A DNA stretch of 64,000 bases from Cydia pomonella (GCF_033807575.1 NC_084714.1:1954501-2018500), one strand, 5' to 3'; positions 44,366-56,600 are shown, counted from the first letter of the stretch. The notes: a model not told the origin generated them from the sequence alone. A program made the numbers and translations.

Positions 44366-45089
44366 ACAATTTTAACACCAGTGTATCGATTTCTTTTCTA
44401 TTGCTTCGCTTGGTAACAATTACAATACCAAGAAACCTCTTATCGCAATCAATCTCATCAAATCGAGATCAATTCCCGATCCCCTCCATTTTCGTTTGGA
44501 ACGAGATATCGGTCATTGCCCCCGGTCGTAAACCGAGATACATCTCTGCGATTTCTTTTTATGGGTCCGTCCATTGGGTCAGTGACCATTAATGAACTTT
44601 ACTGCTTTGAATTAAGGCATATTTGAGTCAATAATTTCGATACCATCAAAGATTAACCATATGTGAACCTTACTGCTCGGAGATAAGGTATATTTAAGGT
44701 GAGTTATACTGTATAAGTGGTACAACCAGGTTCCAAAATCTTTGCATTTAAGTAGTTACTGAATTGCTTTATGCGGCAAACTTGTTTTATTGGCGTTGTT
44801 TTGTTTAAATTCTGGATCAGTGCAATGTTGCAATGTGCAATTGAGAGGGAAGAATAGCTTTTCAAATCTAGCGAAATAACTGTACTTTTTTCTATGAAAT
44901 TGCATTTCGGGAGCAAACGTTTTCCACTAAATCTTAACAAATCACTTTGATATTGATGTAGATCGCTTCAGCATAATATATTCTATTTCGCGATTTCGGG
45001 GTTGGTCCCATAGTAGGTAAAAGTTGCTCAGTATAATCCCAAAACCTCCCTGACACCGGGAATGCACATATTTTTTGGCCACATTGTAT

Positions 45090-45201
45090 AAAATGATATT
45101 TCGTACATTAGTTCCTAAAAACTCATTGGTAGGAACCGGGGTTTGAACCCGCGACCTCCGGAATGAAATTCGCACGCTCTTACCGCTAGGCCACCAGCGC
45201 T
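45090..45201 (-). mobile_element. SINE family C, head fragment
   Basis: GGGTTTGAACCCGCGACCTC and CTTACCGCTAGGCCACCAGC are the B and A boxes in minus orientation. Confidence 0.72.
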
Positions 45202-45211
45202 AATCAAACTC

Positions 45212-45346
45212 CTGGGCGGCTACCGGGAAAATCGAAATTCGTCAATTGCGGGCATTTTTCTCTGTCACTCTAATTACGTCTTACTAAGAGTAAAAGAGAA
45301 AGATCCCCGCAATTTGCGAATTTCTGTTTTCGCGGTAGGCCCCCAG
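45212..45346. mobile_element. Foldback MITE (GGCCTACCGCGAA type)
   Basis: TGGGCGGCTACCGGGAAAAT ... CAATTGCGGG pairs with the right half CCCCGCAATTTGCGAATTTC ... TTCGCGGTAGGCCCCCA. Shares outer ends with 34423-34535. Confidence 0.75.
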
Positions 45347-45829
45347 ATATACGTATAGAACTATAGATACGACTCGTATACTCGTATCATACGAGGTTGT
45401 GTAATTATAGAGACGATATTGTTTCTTCTCCTTTTATTTTGTGTGTATGTATGGTACAGATTGGTGTAGTTTTAATGTCGTAAATAATATGTACAGTTTC
45501 CTTACAGATAATAATATGCTAAATAAAATTATTAATGCAAAATGGTAGGGAGGTAAACGATGTTTTAATTTTAATATTTTCAATGTTACGACCCGATTAA
45601 CGGTAAGGTTAATAACATGGTTTCATTCTATAGTAATTCACTTAACAAGAAGTTTTAATAGTACCCTGTAATTGTATGTACATTATTTAACCGCATGATT
45701 CAATTTAAATAATTCTTATTTATGTGCTTAACGTAACTAGTATAAATATGAACTAGGTATAAGATATTCTTAAGGTTAGCCTTAACACAAAAGTGGAATC
45801 CCGCGTGAAATCTTTTTTTAATACAAACG

Positions 45830-45985
45830 ATTCATGGGTGTTTTCTATGTATTTAAGTATTTATATATTATTATATATATCGTTGTCTAAGTACCCTCAA
45901 CACAAGCCTTATTGAGCTTACTGTGGGACTTAGGCAATTTGTGTAATAATGTCCTATAATATTTATTATTATTATTTATTATTAA
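45830..45985 (+). mobile_element. SINE family A, 5'-truncated
   Basis: TTCATGGGTGTTTTCTATG ... CTTATTGAGCTTACTGTGGG ... TGTCCTATAATATTTATTAT. The tRNA head is missing. Confidence 0.8.
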
Positions 45986-46069
45986 ACGTAGTTCTCATTT
46001 TCCTATATTTACTATATTTTTACATACTGTATTTGAACAAACTGTTTTTTTTTTTACATTTCCTAATTT

Positions 46070-46345
46070 ACTTACTTGGCTGGCGCGATTGACCCAAAAT
46101 GAGTCCTGGTCTCCAACTCAAGAGCACGCTACTTCGCTCGGTCCAGAGGGCTTACCGCGAACCACGTTCGACGTGTTGCCTCCCTGTCACACTTACGTAC
46201 GAATTTACAAGTGCGACAGAGAGGTAACACGTCGAACGTGGTTCGCGGTAGGCCCTCTGAGCAGACTCGCGCCAGCTTTCGCTGACGCCTCCGCTCTATC
46301 CGCCCAACGATATTTAGGATGAGCAACAGGACGGCGTCCAGTTGG
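46070..46345 (-). pseudogene. RTE-like LINE C-terminal remnant split by a foldback
   Basis: The minus strand reads TGRRPVAHPKYRWADRAEAS, then the foldback at 46144-46259, then CSRVGDQDSFWVNRASQ, which is the C-terminal end of the family seen at 15.6 kb. A TTAC-type tail lies at 46070-46077. Confidence 0.7.
46144..46259. mobile_element. Foldback MITE nested in a LINE remnant
   Basis: CAGAGGGCTTACCGCGAACC ... and its inverse ... CCCTCTG; near-identical to 34423-34535 over the full length. Confidence 0.82.
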
Positions 46346-46397
46346 CCGACCCAAGTACGACCCTTTTGACTAATATTTCCCACTATCCTAAAAAGCA

Positions 46398-46735
46398 GTT
46401 ATTCGCGGATGGTCTAAAACGCAAAATGACTAGTGTAATATTTTGCCTATATCGCTTTTAGTCTACATCGCGAACGGTCTAGAACGCAAAATGACCACTT
46501 TTTTATTTCATTAGGTAGGTTTGGTTTGTTAGTTATCTTCAAATGGCCGAAGGTCAAATCGCCCAGAATAGGAGCCCCGCGGCAGCGGGGCTCCGTCGAC
46601 ATCGCTAACGTAAAGATAAAACGACGAAAATGATGTAGGCATTTTGCGTTCTAGACCGTTCGCGATGTAGACTAAAAGTGATATAGGCAAAATATTACAC
46701 TAGTCATTTTGCGTTGTAGACCACCCGCGAATAAC
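46398..46735. mobile_element. Foldback MITE with arms of about 95 bp
   Basis: GTTATTCGCGGATGGTCTAA ... GTAATATTTTGCCTATATCG pairs with the right arm ending GACCACCCGCGAATAAC. The loop contains the hairpin GGAGCCCCGCGGCAGCGGGG. Confidence 0.85.
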
Positions 46736-46889
46736 CCCTAAAAAGAGCTAAAAAGAATAAACATTTAATATAAATCAAGAAATATATCTCTTTTTTTTAC
46801 AGCTTCCCATCAAGCTTGCCTGCTTGTTTACTATCACATATAAAACATGCAAATTGAATGTCACTCCAAGGCCATATTTAAGTATAAAG

Positions 46890-46995
46890 TATAGATCGTG
46901 TCATTCACGAAGACGCGTGGCTTGACTCGTATTGCCATATTATTAAAGGTTAGATTTGCCAAATCTGCGCGTCATCGTGGATGACACGAACTATA
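46890..46995. mobile_element. Foldback MITE
   Basis: TATAGATCGTGTCATTCACG ... GACGCG on the left pairs with CGCGTCATCGTGGATGACAC ... TATA on the right. Confidence 0.7.
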
Positions 46996-47711
46996 TGTAC
47001 ATTAATTCAGTTTGTAGCATTATGATTCCAAGGCTATCTAATCACCAAAACACTTGATATTTGATATTCAGTGTCAATATATCTTAAGCTGATAATACTT
47101 TGGTAAATAAATCATGTTTTTCTACTCGTCGACTGTAATGGTTGAATTAAGATTTTGTATACCAAACTGTAACTGTTTTTTTTTTGTATGGACTCCCAAC
47201 TCAACTATAATATTCATTTCGAAACGGTTTAGTCAATTATAATGAAATTGACCAATAACAGCTCGCCGCGGTCAAGAGGACGGAACAAAACGATAGCTCA
47301 AATTAATTAGTTAAGTAGAAACAATTGCTTCATAAGTCACCTTTTGACCGCCAAAGACGTCATATGACGCGCGCGGCTACAGCCCAATATCAACCTTCAT
47401 GCGTACCGACAAGGTTCACGATTACGCGCCGCGTACGATAGGCGTATTGGTTAACACACATTTGACACCGTTAATATAGCAACATCCATAGACTACGAAA
47501 ACCGGTTGCCGTTGCTTGTTAGTCTCCATAGGCCACGGTGGCCAATCTCGTACCTCACTTAGGCAACTCAGCAAGAGTTGCCTAAACACGGTACTCGACT
47601 GAAAAGCTCTCCATTATATCACAATTGTAAAAAATACGATTGGCACTCAAATTTTAAATTGCTATTTTTACTAATTTTATTTATGCTGCAATGTATATGT
47701 ATGTAATTATA

Positions 47712-47972
47712 AAATAAATAAATAAATATTATAGGGCATTATTACACAAATTGACTAAGTCCCACAGTAAGCTCAATAAGGCTTGTATTGAGGGTACTTA
47801 GACAACGATATATATATATATAATATATAATTATTTATAAATACATAGAAAACACCCATGACTCAGGAACAAATATTCATGCTCATCACACGAATAAATG
47901 CCCTTACCAGGATTTGAACCTGGGAACATCAGCTTCGTAGGCAGGGTCAGTACCCACTAGGCCAAACCGGTC
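47712..47972 (-). mobile_element. SINE family A, full length, (AAATA)n tail
   Basis: Minus-strand copy of the 140-436 SINE, from GACCGGTTTGGCCTAGTGGG to ATAATGCCCTATAATATTTA, with an internal TATATA expansion. Confidence 0.85.
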
Positions 47973-47997
47973 GTCAAATTATGAATGTATAATAGCC

Positions 47998-48440
47998 ATA
48001 ATAGGTCAAGTCTTGCAAGCTAAATTAGACTTCCCGTTATTATTACTTTTTTATACAACGACGGTGGCAAACAGGCATACGGCCCGCCTGATGGTACGCA
48101 GTCTCCGTGGCCTATGGACGCCGGCAACTCCAGAGGAGTTGTATGCGCGTTGCCGACCCTAATCCGCACCCTCGTTGAGCTCTGGCAACCTTACTCACCG
48201 GCAGGAACACAACACTATGAGTAGGGTCTAGTGTTATTTGGCTGCGGTTTTCTGTAAGGTGGAGGTACTACCCCAGTTGAGCTCTGCTCTATATCTGGTA
48301 TGATATCCGCTGTGATGTGCCCTACCACACAAAGCGAGATGACATTCATAGTGCCCATACCTCTCTTCAAATTAAATTGTGCTGAAAATTTACATACATA
48401 TGTGTATGTAAGGAGGCAGCCATAGGAACTCTGAGGTAAA
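47998..48440 (+). repeat. Family E repeat split by a SINE
   Basis: TCTTGCAAGCTAAATTAGAC and TTCCCGTTATT on the left and GTGCTGAAAATTTACATACA ... GGCAGCCATAGGAACTCTGA on the right are consecutive in family E; the SINE at 48049-48367 lies between. Confidence 0.68.
48049..48367 (-). mobile_element. SINE family B, most complete copy
   Basis: The plus strand reads T-run, TATACAACGACGGTGGCAAA, GCCTGATGGTACGCAGTCTC, GCGCGTTGCCGACCC, CTCGTTGAGCTCTGGCAACC, TGAGTAGGGTCTAGTGTTAT, GTAAGGTGGAGGTACTACCC, GCGAGATGACATTCATAGTG and CCATACCTCTCTT. The tRNA-like head seen at 11800-11822 is missing here. Confidence 0.75.
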
Positions 48441-48514
48441 TTCATTCACAAGCAGTTTTTTGTGATGTGTCATAAAATTATTTAATAAAAAAACATTTTT
48501 GTATTTTCCAAGCA

Positions 48515-48618
48515 AAAGACCCACTTTGTCGCTTGCCATAAGGATGCTTTGACAGAATATTCGTATAAAGATACAGGCAAATCTCGTCCTTACGGTAAGC
48601 GACAAAGTGGGACCTTTG
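48515..48618. mobile_element. Foldback MITE
   Basis: AAAAGACCCACTTTGTCGCT ... CCATAAGGATG pairs with CGTCCTTACGGTAAGCGACA ... AAGTGGGACCTTT. Confidence 0.78.
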
Positions 48619-48731
48619 ACTAAACTTCGATACATTTATTTCTATTGCAACCGGTGGGACTTGAACTCTTACTCTGTAAATTAAAAAATTACATACACAG
48701 AGTCACAGTATAAAGATCTAATACCTTTTTA

Positions 48732-49015
48732 GGGTTCCGGACCCAAAGGGTCAAACGGGACCCTATTACTGAGACTTCACTGTCCGTCCGTCCGTCTGTC
48801 ACCAGGCTGTATCTCATGAACCATGATAGTTAGCGAGTTGAAATTTCTACAGATTATGTATTCCTGTTGCCGCTATAACAACAAATACTAAAAACAGAAT
48901 AAAATTAATATTTAAGGGGGGCTCCCATACAACAAACATATTTTTTTTGCAGTTTTTATAGAAAATGGTACGGAACCCTTCGTGCGCGAGTCCGACTCGC
49001 ACTTAGCCGGTTTTT
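48732..49015 (+). repeat. Dispersed repeat family D, copy without 5S module
   Basis: GGGTTCCGGACCCAAAGGGT ... TTGCCGCTATAACAACAAAT ... CTCCCATACAACAAACAT ... GGTACGGAACCCTTCGTGCG. Layout as at 33771-34050. Confidence 0.78.
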
Positions 49016-49019
49016 CGGT

Positions 49020-50280
49020 ATGGAACCCTTAAACCTATAATCTTGCTAACAGACATCTCTGCTTAATAATTAATAATACATAAATATTTGTTTCATGTGT
49101 TAGTCTTTATTAAGTTACAAACAAGTTCTACATTTATTAGGTACTGATTTCCAAAATGTCCTCAGTAAAACTGTTTTTTTTTTGTCAGACATGGTGAATC
49201 TATTTGGAAACATTTATCACAGACTTATTTTTCTTTTTAATCAAAGTATGAACAAATTGTAACTTGGAATCCTATAAGAATCTTATAAGAATAGCATGTC
49301 TTTGCAAGTGTCGAACAAAATAAAAATATTGGTAATAGGTATAGAATGATTGTCATTATTTTATGTGACCTTTAGTTTCTTTTTATTATAGTGTTGGTTT
49401 ATTATTTGAAACTGGAAAATATCTTTATAACCAAAAGTACTTCACACTTTTGCAATACTTATGCTACCGCAACGGTTACCAAGGCATCTTGCTTGTTACT
49501 GTTGCTACAGTAGAAAGCTCTTCTAATTCATTAGATATTGATCCAATTCACATGTCGCTCCAATGTTTGCTACATCCCGTTTGCACAGCCCAGTGTGCCA
49601 AGCACTTTACCCTGCTTTCGAATTAACACAATGTACCTTACTGACAATTAGGACCATCCCGTTTACATCCCAAAGGAGTGCTTTGGAGGCTGAGTATATA
49701 TATTTATTTATTAAATTTATTTTACCTATTGAACTAAAGAGAAACTTATCATACAGTAGGCAGTCCAGTCAACCTCAAAAAGCAGAAGCAGGGGTGATAT
49801 ATGAATTAGTAATTAATTAATAAGTTATTAACTCCCAATGGTTTTCATCATAAGTTCACTATTGGCCTGTCAATTATAAGTAGGAAAAGAAAAATTTAAA
49901 CATTAAACTGAGAAAGAAACTTTGAACTGTTATAATACAGGACACTGTGTGACATAGGCTCATCAGCTAAATAGCTGTTCGCCCATAATTATATAATAAT
50001 AATAATAATAATTTAGTTGGCATTCCTCGCAGTTCCGTACAAATTTAACTTATCTTTAATTTTTTACAAATTTAAAGTTTAGACATTTTCCCTGTACTTG
50101 TAGTCTAAGATGATGTTACATGATGTACCCTATGAATTTTGATAGTGTTTTTTGCAGTATAAGCGGCCGTATCTTTTTTTTTTACATCAACTTAGAATTT
50201 AGATTTTTGCACAGCTTCAAGGGACTGTCATCATCATCATCATGGCCCTTTGTGTCTGTTTTTGATGGTTGAATAAACCG
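49020..50280. other. Intergenic, no gene seen
   Basis: AT-rich with an (AAT)n run near 49995-50012 and no supported coding frame; the 85-codon frame at 49563 has no motif. Confidence 0.45.
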
Positions 50281-50349
50281 ATGCGAGATTAACATGGTCT
50301 ACCACAGGCCTGACCAGGGAAGTTTGCTGAAAACTGAGACACCTTGTTG

Positions 50350-50600
50350 TCATTTTTGCCTCTTGTCAGCGAGAGCAAACCAGATCTCATCACAATACTT
50401 GCAACCTTCCGCAATGCGTTTGTGCCACTCAGTCCGCTGTTCTGCGAGCCTTGGCCAGTCTTGGTGGTTGATATGGAGGGCAATCATGTCCCTCTGTGCG
50501 CAATATTAAAAGCAAAGCAATGGCCTCCCAATGCTACGTTTTGCATTCGCAATTGCATCAAGAAGAACACAACGAGGAAGTCGAGAAGGGACTGTAGGTC
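50350..50600 (-). pseudogene. Probable LINE ORF2 C-terminal remnant
   Basis: The minus strand holds the frame HINHQDWPRLAEQRTEWHKR followed by IAEGCKYCDEIWFALADKRQ and a stop at 50350. The W..LAEQRTEWHK..AEGC layout is like the extreme C terminus of insect LINE reverse transcriptases. No upstream RT is present. Identification is by pattern only. Confidence 0.45.
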
Positions 50601-50848
50601 TGAGTATATTGTATAAATTTCATCTCAATACCTCAATGCGTTCCTGAGATAAAGGGTCTTAAGTGATCCTATATTTAACGGTTCCGTTTTTTTTGAGGTG
50701 TGGAACCCTAAAATGATCATTTGTTACTATTAATAAAATCGACTACACATATATAATATGATATAATCTTTGTTTTGCCTTAACACAGCTGACTTGAAAA
50801 AAGAATAGTAGAAAATTTAGAAAGTCTAAGCTAAGGGGCATGGGCACC

Positions 50849-50965
50849 TAGAGTCAGACCTGTCTGTCTCTGCCTGTCTGTTAGCAGTTATTTTGATAGC
50901 CCAGCCTGTGCACATGTTAAGTAAATGTCATAAAGTTGACTGCTTATCTTGGTCTGGCTCTAATT
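50849..50965. mobile_element. Diverged relative of the 52628 foldback
   Basis: TTTTGATAGCCCAGCCTGTG and ATCTTGGTCTGGCTC match parts of 52628-52780; the arms are badly degraded. Confidence 0.5.
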
Positions 50966-50969
50966 CAGT

Positions 50970-51849
50970 ATTTAAAATAAATTATTCACAATAGATGTAT
51001 ATTACAAACATGAAAATAATTTTAAACCAAGACACATGTATGACCTTGACTTTGACAAATACTTAGCAAAACGTCACTTTCGTAATGAATTAATAAAATG
51101 CGCAATTTACATATTTTTATTTTTTCCAAGAACAATGCACAGACCACTAATCTCTCTTGGTATCATTTTACCCTAGCTGATAATTAGATAGGTAATGAAA
51201 CATTTAAGCAAGAACTATTTACTAATCATTAATACCAAAAGAGCAGCCAAACGACATATCACATTAACGTAAACAATTGATGTAATAGTCAAAAACGTTA
51301 AATGTATGTCCCTAATTATTTTGAGTTCCAAAACGATCTTACCATGGTCGAATGAGCTGAGTGCAGGCACCAACACATCACGATACTTAACAAACTTCAC
51401 TAAAACAGACACTTCGTTCACCACATCACCTGTTATCGACCAACGAACGCACTAATACAACACCAATATCTCCGAATTTACACACGACAATCACAGCATA
51501 CACAAATAAACAGCTTTGTCAAACTTGCGAAATGCTAGATGTCAAATCAAATACTTTTTTTCTAGAATCTAATAAAATATTCACGATCCACACTCGTAAT
51601 TGCGACTACACTTGATCGTTCGCGGATAAATGAGTTAAATCAATCGAATAACACGTTTTACGTGATCTAGAGAGTAAAATAAATTTAATGTTTTCACACA
51701 CATAAGCTTATCACGCAACCGAATTTTATCGAAAACTGCTGGACGAGCGGAGTGCTATACTGATAGAAGCAAGCACTGTTGCCAACATAGCAATAAAGTT
51801 TTGACAGCTCTGGTGATACCAGCTTTTATTAAATTAACTACTATTTGAT
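50970..51849. other. Intergenic, no gene seen
   Basis: AT-rich. No coding frame with recognisable motif. A less repetitive stretch at 51340-51790 could belong to a neighbouring gene's 5' region, but nothing proves it. Confidence 0.4.
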
Positions 51850-52095
51850 ACATAGATGGTAGGATTCTACAGATGTGTAACACGCGTGCGCCCGTGAGGG
51901 ACAGAACGTACAGGAACGTACACTATGCGACAACATTAAAAACACGTTTTAACATTCCTGGCAAAATACCAAAAAAACGACCTACGTAATTTGGTCGAGT
52001 TATTTGTTGCCACCATACTAAAATTTACGCTATTGAATGAAAAAAATGAGAAGCTACTGAAAGAGACACAAGACTATCCCGTTCGGTCATTTCCT
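51850..52095 (-). repeat. Dispersed repeat, inverted relative of 16840-17115
   Basis: CATAGATGGTAGGATTC, ACAGATGTGTAACACG, CGACCTACGTAATTTGGTCG and CCACCATACTAAAATTTA are the reverse complement of blocks in 16840-17115. Confidence 0.6.
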
Positions 52096-52175
52096 GAACT
52101 TTAGATATGGATGTCTTTCAATGGAATCAAGATTGCCAATACTTTGATAATAATTGCAATACATTGCATTGGTTT

Positions 52176-52290
52176 AGTTTAGCGATAAGACCGCCTGTTG
52201 TTTACCTCTTCTTTATGTGTTGTATTATTTGTATTGTTTCTGTATTGAGGTGCGCAATAAAGTATATTTGTATTGTATTGTATTGTTGTT
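52176..52290 (+). mobile_element. LINE 3'-tail family F with (GTATT)n end
   Basis: TTTAGCGATAAGACCGCCTG ... GAGGTGCGCAATAAAGTATA then TTGTATTGTATTGTATTG. AATAAA plus a pentanucleotide tail marks a non-LTR 3' end. Confidence 0.7.
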
Positions 52291-52529
52291 CGCTAGGTGT
52301 ACGACTGGTGCTGCCCTCATTTTGTGGGCTTTGCTACGCTAAATCTTATGTAGTGTATTAGTTCAAATGGCCCGGCTGCCGGTAGCATGTATGAGTCGTG
52401 TGACTTCCATAAGATAACGTATGTCTGCACAATCAGCGCCGCTTCTCCGTCTACCGACCTCGCACCGTGCCAATAAACACTTATTGTCCTTATACATTTC
52501 AAATAAGGAGTGTACAGGTTTTTAAAGGG

Positions 52530-52627
52530 GCAAAGCGCACGTAACACCTCTGGAGTTCCAGGCGTCCATAGGCTGTGGTTCTTACCATTGGACGGGCCGT
52601 ATGCTTGTTTGCCACCGGCGTGGTATT
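52530..52627 (+). mobile_element. SINE family B tail fragment
   Basis: GCGTCCATAGGCTGTGGTTC ... GGGCCGTATGCTTGTTTGCC, plus orientation. Confidence 0.65.
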
Positions 52628-52780
52628 GAGTCAGACCAAGATAAGTTGGCAGCGATTTTGACAACACAGACGGAGCAAGTATTACTTTAAACGTCAAACT
52701 TCTACGAAAAGATGACGTTTACTTAACATTTGTACAGGCTGGGCTATCAAAATCGTTGCCAACTTAGCTTGGTGTTACTC
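52628..52780. mobile_element. Foldback MITE
   Basis: GAGTCAGACCAAGATAAGTT ... GCAGCGATTTTGA pairs with TCAAAATCGTTGCCAACTTA ... CTTGGTGTTACTC. Confidence 0.78.
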
Positions 52781-53232
52781 TAGAAATAAAAAACAAACAG
52801 TGGGCCAAGTGCTCTGCATATTTGTTTTTCTACTATTATATGTTTACATAATTTAATTGGCAACATTTAAGATTGCTGCTTTGTTGTTGTGGTACACCTG
52901 TTGTACGCTATAATTTCATTTCACTTCGTCGACAAACGTAAGCAGTTTCGTTTAACGCAGACTAGATGGCAGCATACAAGGCAGACTTTCATGACACGAG
53001 ATAATGCGTTCGCTGGATAATGCACGATTCAATTTACATAGCTCGGGAGCCCCAGGCCTTATTTTGTTATGAATTTTTGACACTTCTTACAAGTCCTTAA
53101 CATATTTATTGCACTAAACACTTACCTTCACAAGTTATCCTTTTACAAACGACGAAAAGATGGTAGAAATTAAATAAAATATTAAATTCCGGAAATTTTA
53201 ATTCTAACCAGTTAGCATTTTAGTTTATAATT

Positions 53233-53361
53233 GTACAGTCAGTTTCAAATACTTTGTAGCAACCAAAGTAGCCAAATAGTTCGGTACACCATATATTTAG
53301 TATGGTGTACCGAACTATTTGGCCATTTTGACTGCTACGAAGTATTTGACGCTGACTGTAC
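53233..53361. mobile_element. Foldback MITE just downstream of the host gene
   Basis: Arms of 61 bp: GTACAGTCAGTTTCAAATAC ... GTTCGGTACACCATA, with a 7-nt centre, then the inverse ending GCTGACTGTAC; few mismatches. It begins 335 bp past the stop codon of the minus-strand gene, so it would be part of the 3' UTR if transcription extends that far. Confidence 0.85.
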
Positions 53362-53695
53362 CTAGTTGAAGTAAATATACAACGTGTTACAAAATGTGTC
53401 TAGTGAAGTTTATAGTCAGATGACGTAAAACTTGTTACAAATATTATCTATCTAAGCACATTATTATTTGAATTATTATACCAGTATAACCAAGAGATCA
53501 ACAGCATATACTCGATGCTGGCTATTTCTAGAGTAACCTAAGAACTAGAACTTACACAAATCTTATTTATAAACGGCACTACACCGCACTGTACACTTTT
53601 GAGTAAAATAAATAATGCAAACAATATCAGTCCACAAATCACTTGGCATATTCATCCACTGCTTGCAGCACCAGAATAAAAAGAATGGATCAGTC

Positions 53696-56600
53696 TTACA
53701 TTTTATTTAAAAGCAGAATGCTTCCAGGCAAACTGAATGGTCCAAGGCGGGATCTAATGTCGACCGCTCTAACGGCAAAGTAGTATTTATATCCTGCCAT
53801 AAACTGAGTTAAAGTGCACGCCATTGGCAACGGCAGGGCCTTTACATCTCCTATTTTTTTCCACAAAGCTGTGCTAGGTGGAGATGTTGTTTCCTGGTAA
53901 GCATACAATTGGTAACTGGCTATTTCTTCATAACTGTCTTCTTGGTATCCTTCTATTTTCCAAGATATTACAATCCCGTTTTCTACTTTAGCAAGCTTCA
54001 GGTCGGGCGCTGGAGGCAACGCCTTCCAGTTGGGTGGTTGGTATTGTTTCATACATTCCGGTAGCGGGGCTGGATGTCTTAAACCTTGTGGTCGAGTCAT
54101 CCGCATCGCTCCCTGCGGCATCCTGACCATATGAGGAGGTGCAGTTCTTTGTCTTGGCCCTGAAATTGAAATAAGTCATCCTTTAAATAATATATTAAAT
54201 ATACAATACAAATACTCTTTATTGCACACCTCGATAAAAAATAATAAATAAAGAAAACAGCAACAGAAGTAGAGGACAACAACGGACGGTCTTATCTTAT
54301 ATAATAATTAGTTTATGATAAAATATTAAAACTTAGTTTAAGATTAAAATAAATTGTATGCCCGAAAAGGGTAAAACTGTTGATACTCATCAAAAAATGT
54401 ATCTAGTTATACTTTTTGTACCTACACAGTATACACAATAAATATTTCTGATTTCTGAAATTACATATACTTTGGACTTACCGGGAGTTGGAACAGTTTT
54501 TAGCATGATCGTTTGGCCAGGCCTGACATTTTGACCTTGAGGTCCGCTAATAGGTATGTATACTTTTCTAGGGCTGTTCACGCCTGGAGTCCTAGGGGCA
54601 GCTAGAAGGTTTTGCGATGGGACAAGTCTAACGGGCGGCATTGGCCCCGTCCGGTTCACCATCTTCGTCGGAGGCTCATCGTCCGTTAAATCTACAGTTA
54701 CGGATTGCATTCTATTGTGCGTCCGTTTCTCGCCTTTCTGTACGGGAGACACGCTTTTAACCCCATTGGGAAGTGGGCTTGTTACTTTGTTTGGGTTGAC
54801 CTGTTGTTGAGGAGAATTTTTAGCTGGACTTGCTGGGACGAGTCGTGGTACTGGAATGGGCTGCGTAGGGGGCTTCTGTGGTCGCGGGCCTTGCGCTACA
54901 GGATTCCGCACCTGTTTGTTATTGTTATTAACAAAATTATTAGGCATACCGATTCCAGGCCTCCTTCTTTTATCCGTTTTATCTGACATAAGTACCTGCA
55001 TGCCAACAGACCGCGTTATTTTCAAGGGAACTATTGGCGCGTCACTCGCTTTCTTTACGTCTTCCTGTACAGACTTGAACACCACTTGGAGATCTCTGTT
55101 CTGTTTCTGAAGCATCATTGCTTTTTTCTTGTATTCCTCTAGATTTTGTGTTAACGTTTTAAGTTTGTTTTTGATCTCACTCAAATTGCTTCTGTCCAAG
55201 ATGCTTTCGACAATTTTTAGAATGCAAAATTCTTCTAGCTCGTCCCTTGTCATGTCTACTAAATTCTTTTTGCAAGTTTTTAGGAAATTTTCAGGAACCA
55301 ATGGTTTCTTTATTTCAGCTTCTTCAGTTTTTTCACTGATGTCTGGTGACGATGTAGATACTGTGACTTCTTTGTCTGGGACTGGAGCATCTGAAAAGTA
55401 AATACGTTAATAAATATTAAATTTTTATCTTTTTTAACATAATTAGAATATAAACAGGTATTTCATAGTACACAATTCTATTCATAACAATTTTTACCTT
55501 TTTCAACAACATCATCTTCTACTTTATCTATACTTTTGCTATCTTCAGTAAATTTTTCACTTTCGGCCGGACTTGCAGGTTTTGACTCTATCTGCTTTTC
55601 GACTTCTTGCTCTTTAACAGGTTCATTCTTACTTTCATTACCACTTGTATCGTCATCTATTAGCATGATATCATCATCATCTTCAATGTTAATGCACTTG
55701 TTGTCACTATTATCAGTGTTTGAACTTTTGGGCGCCTGGTCCTCCTCATCGTCAGATAAAATGTCTAATGTATTTGATAATTTCAAAACCGGTTCTACTG
55801 GTTTATCGTTTTCACTTGCCGCCTTATTGATATTTTCTTTTTCGTCTGGCGATTTAGAGTCCTGTGACTCCTTTGGCTCATCTAAATCAATAATGTCATC
55901 AACTGACATTTGTTCTTCATTTAGTGATTTTTCTACATTGTCTGTTACTTCAGTTTGATCATCGCAATTTAAGATAGGTTCGTCATCATCAGCTTTTGTT
56001 ACAGTGGACTCAGTTTCAACCACTTCAGGTTCATTATTTTTATCTTTATCGTCATCTAAATTAACGATTTCTTCATCGGAGTTCTTGTTATCATCAAGTT
56101 GCGAAACGTTCTGTTTAATCGGTAAATTTGTTTTAACGTTTGATTTAATAATTTCAGTAGCACTAACCGGTGTTATAATAGAATCTATTTCATTTTTGTC
56201 TTCATCGCAAGCAGTCATATTTGCGTCAACGTCCATACTTATCACATCATTAGTGTTCAAACTGTCATTTTCCTCTGCGTTATTAGTACTTAATGCTTCC
56301 TTTTCAGCTTCATCGGTAATATCAGCATCGTTCATTTTATCACAATTATCACTAGCTTCTGAGCGTATCAAATCAATATGTTCTTCACTTGCATCATCAT
56401 CATCCTTAGCATTATCTGTTTCCATAGTTTCTTTTTCTTCAGATGCAGGTGCATTTTCTGGTATTTCTGTCTCGATATGAGATAATTTTAAGTCACTGTC
56501 ATCCAATTCAGATTGCGCAGGAATATCAACTGTTTTATCAGAAATTGAATTTAATTTCGAATTATTTTCTTGACTACTAGTATCTTCTATATCTTTTTTT

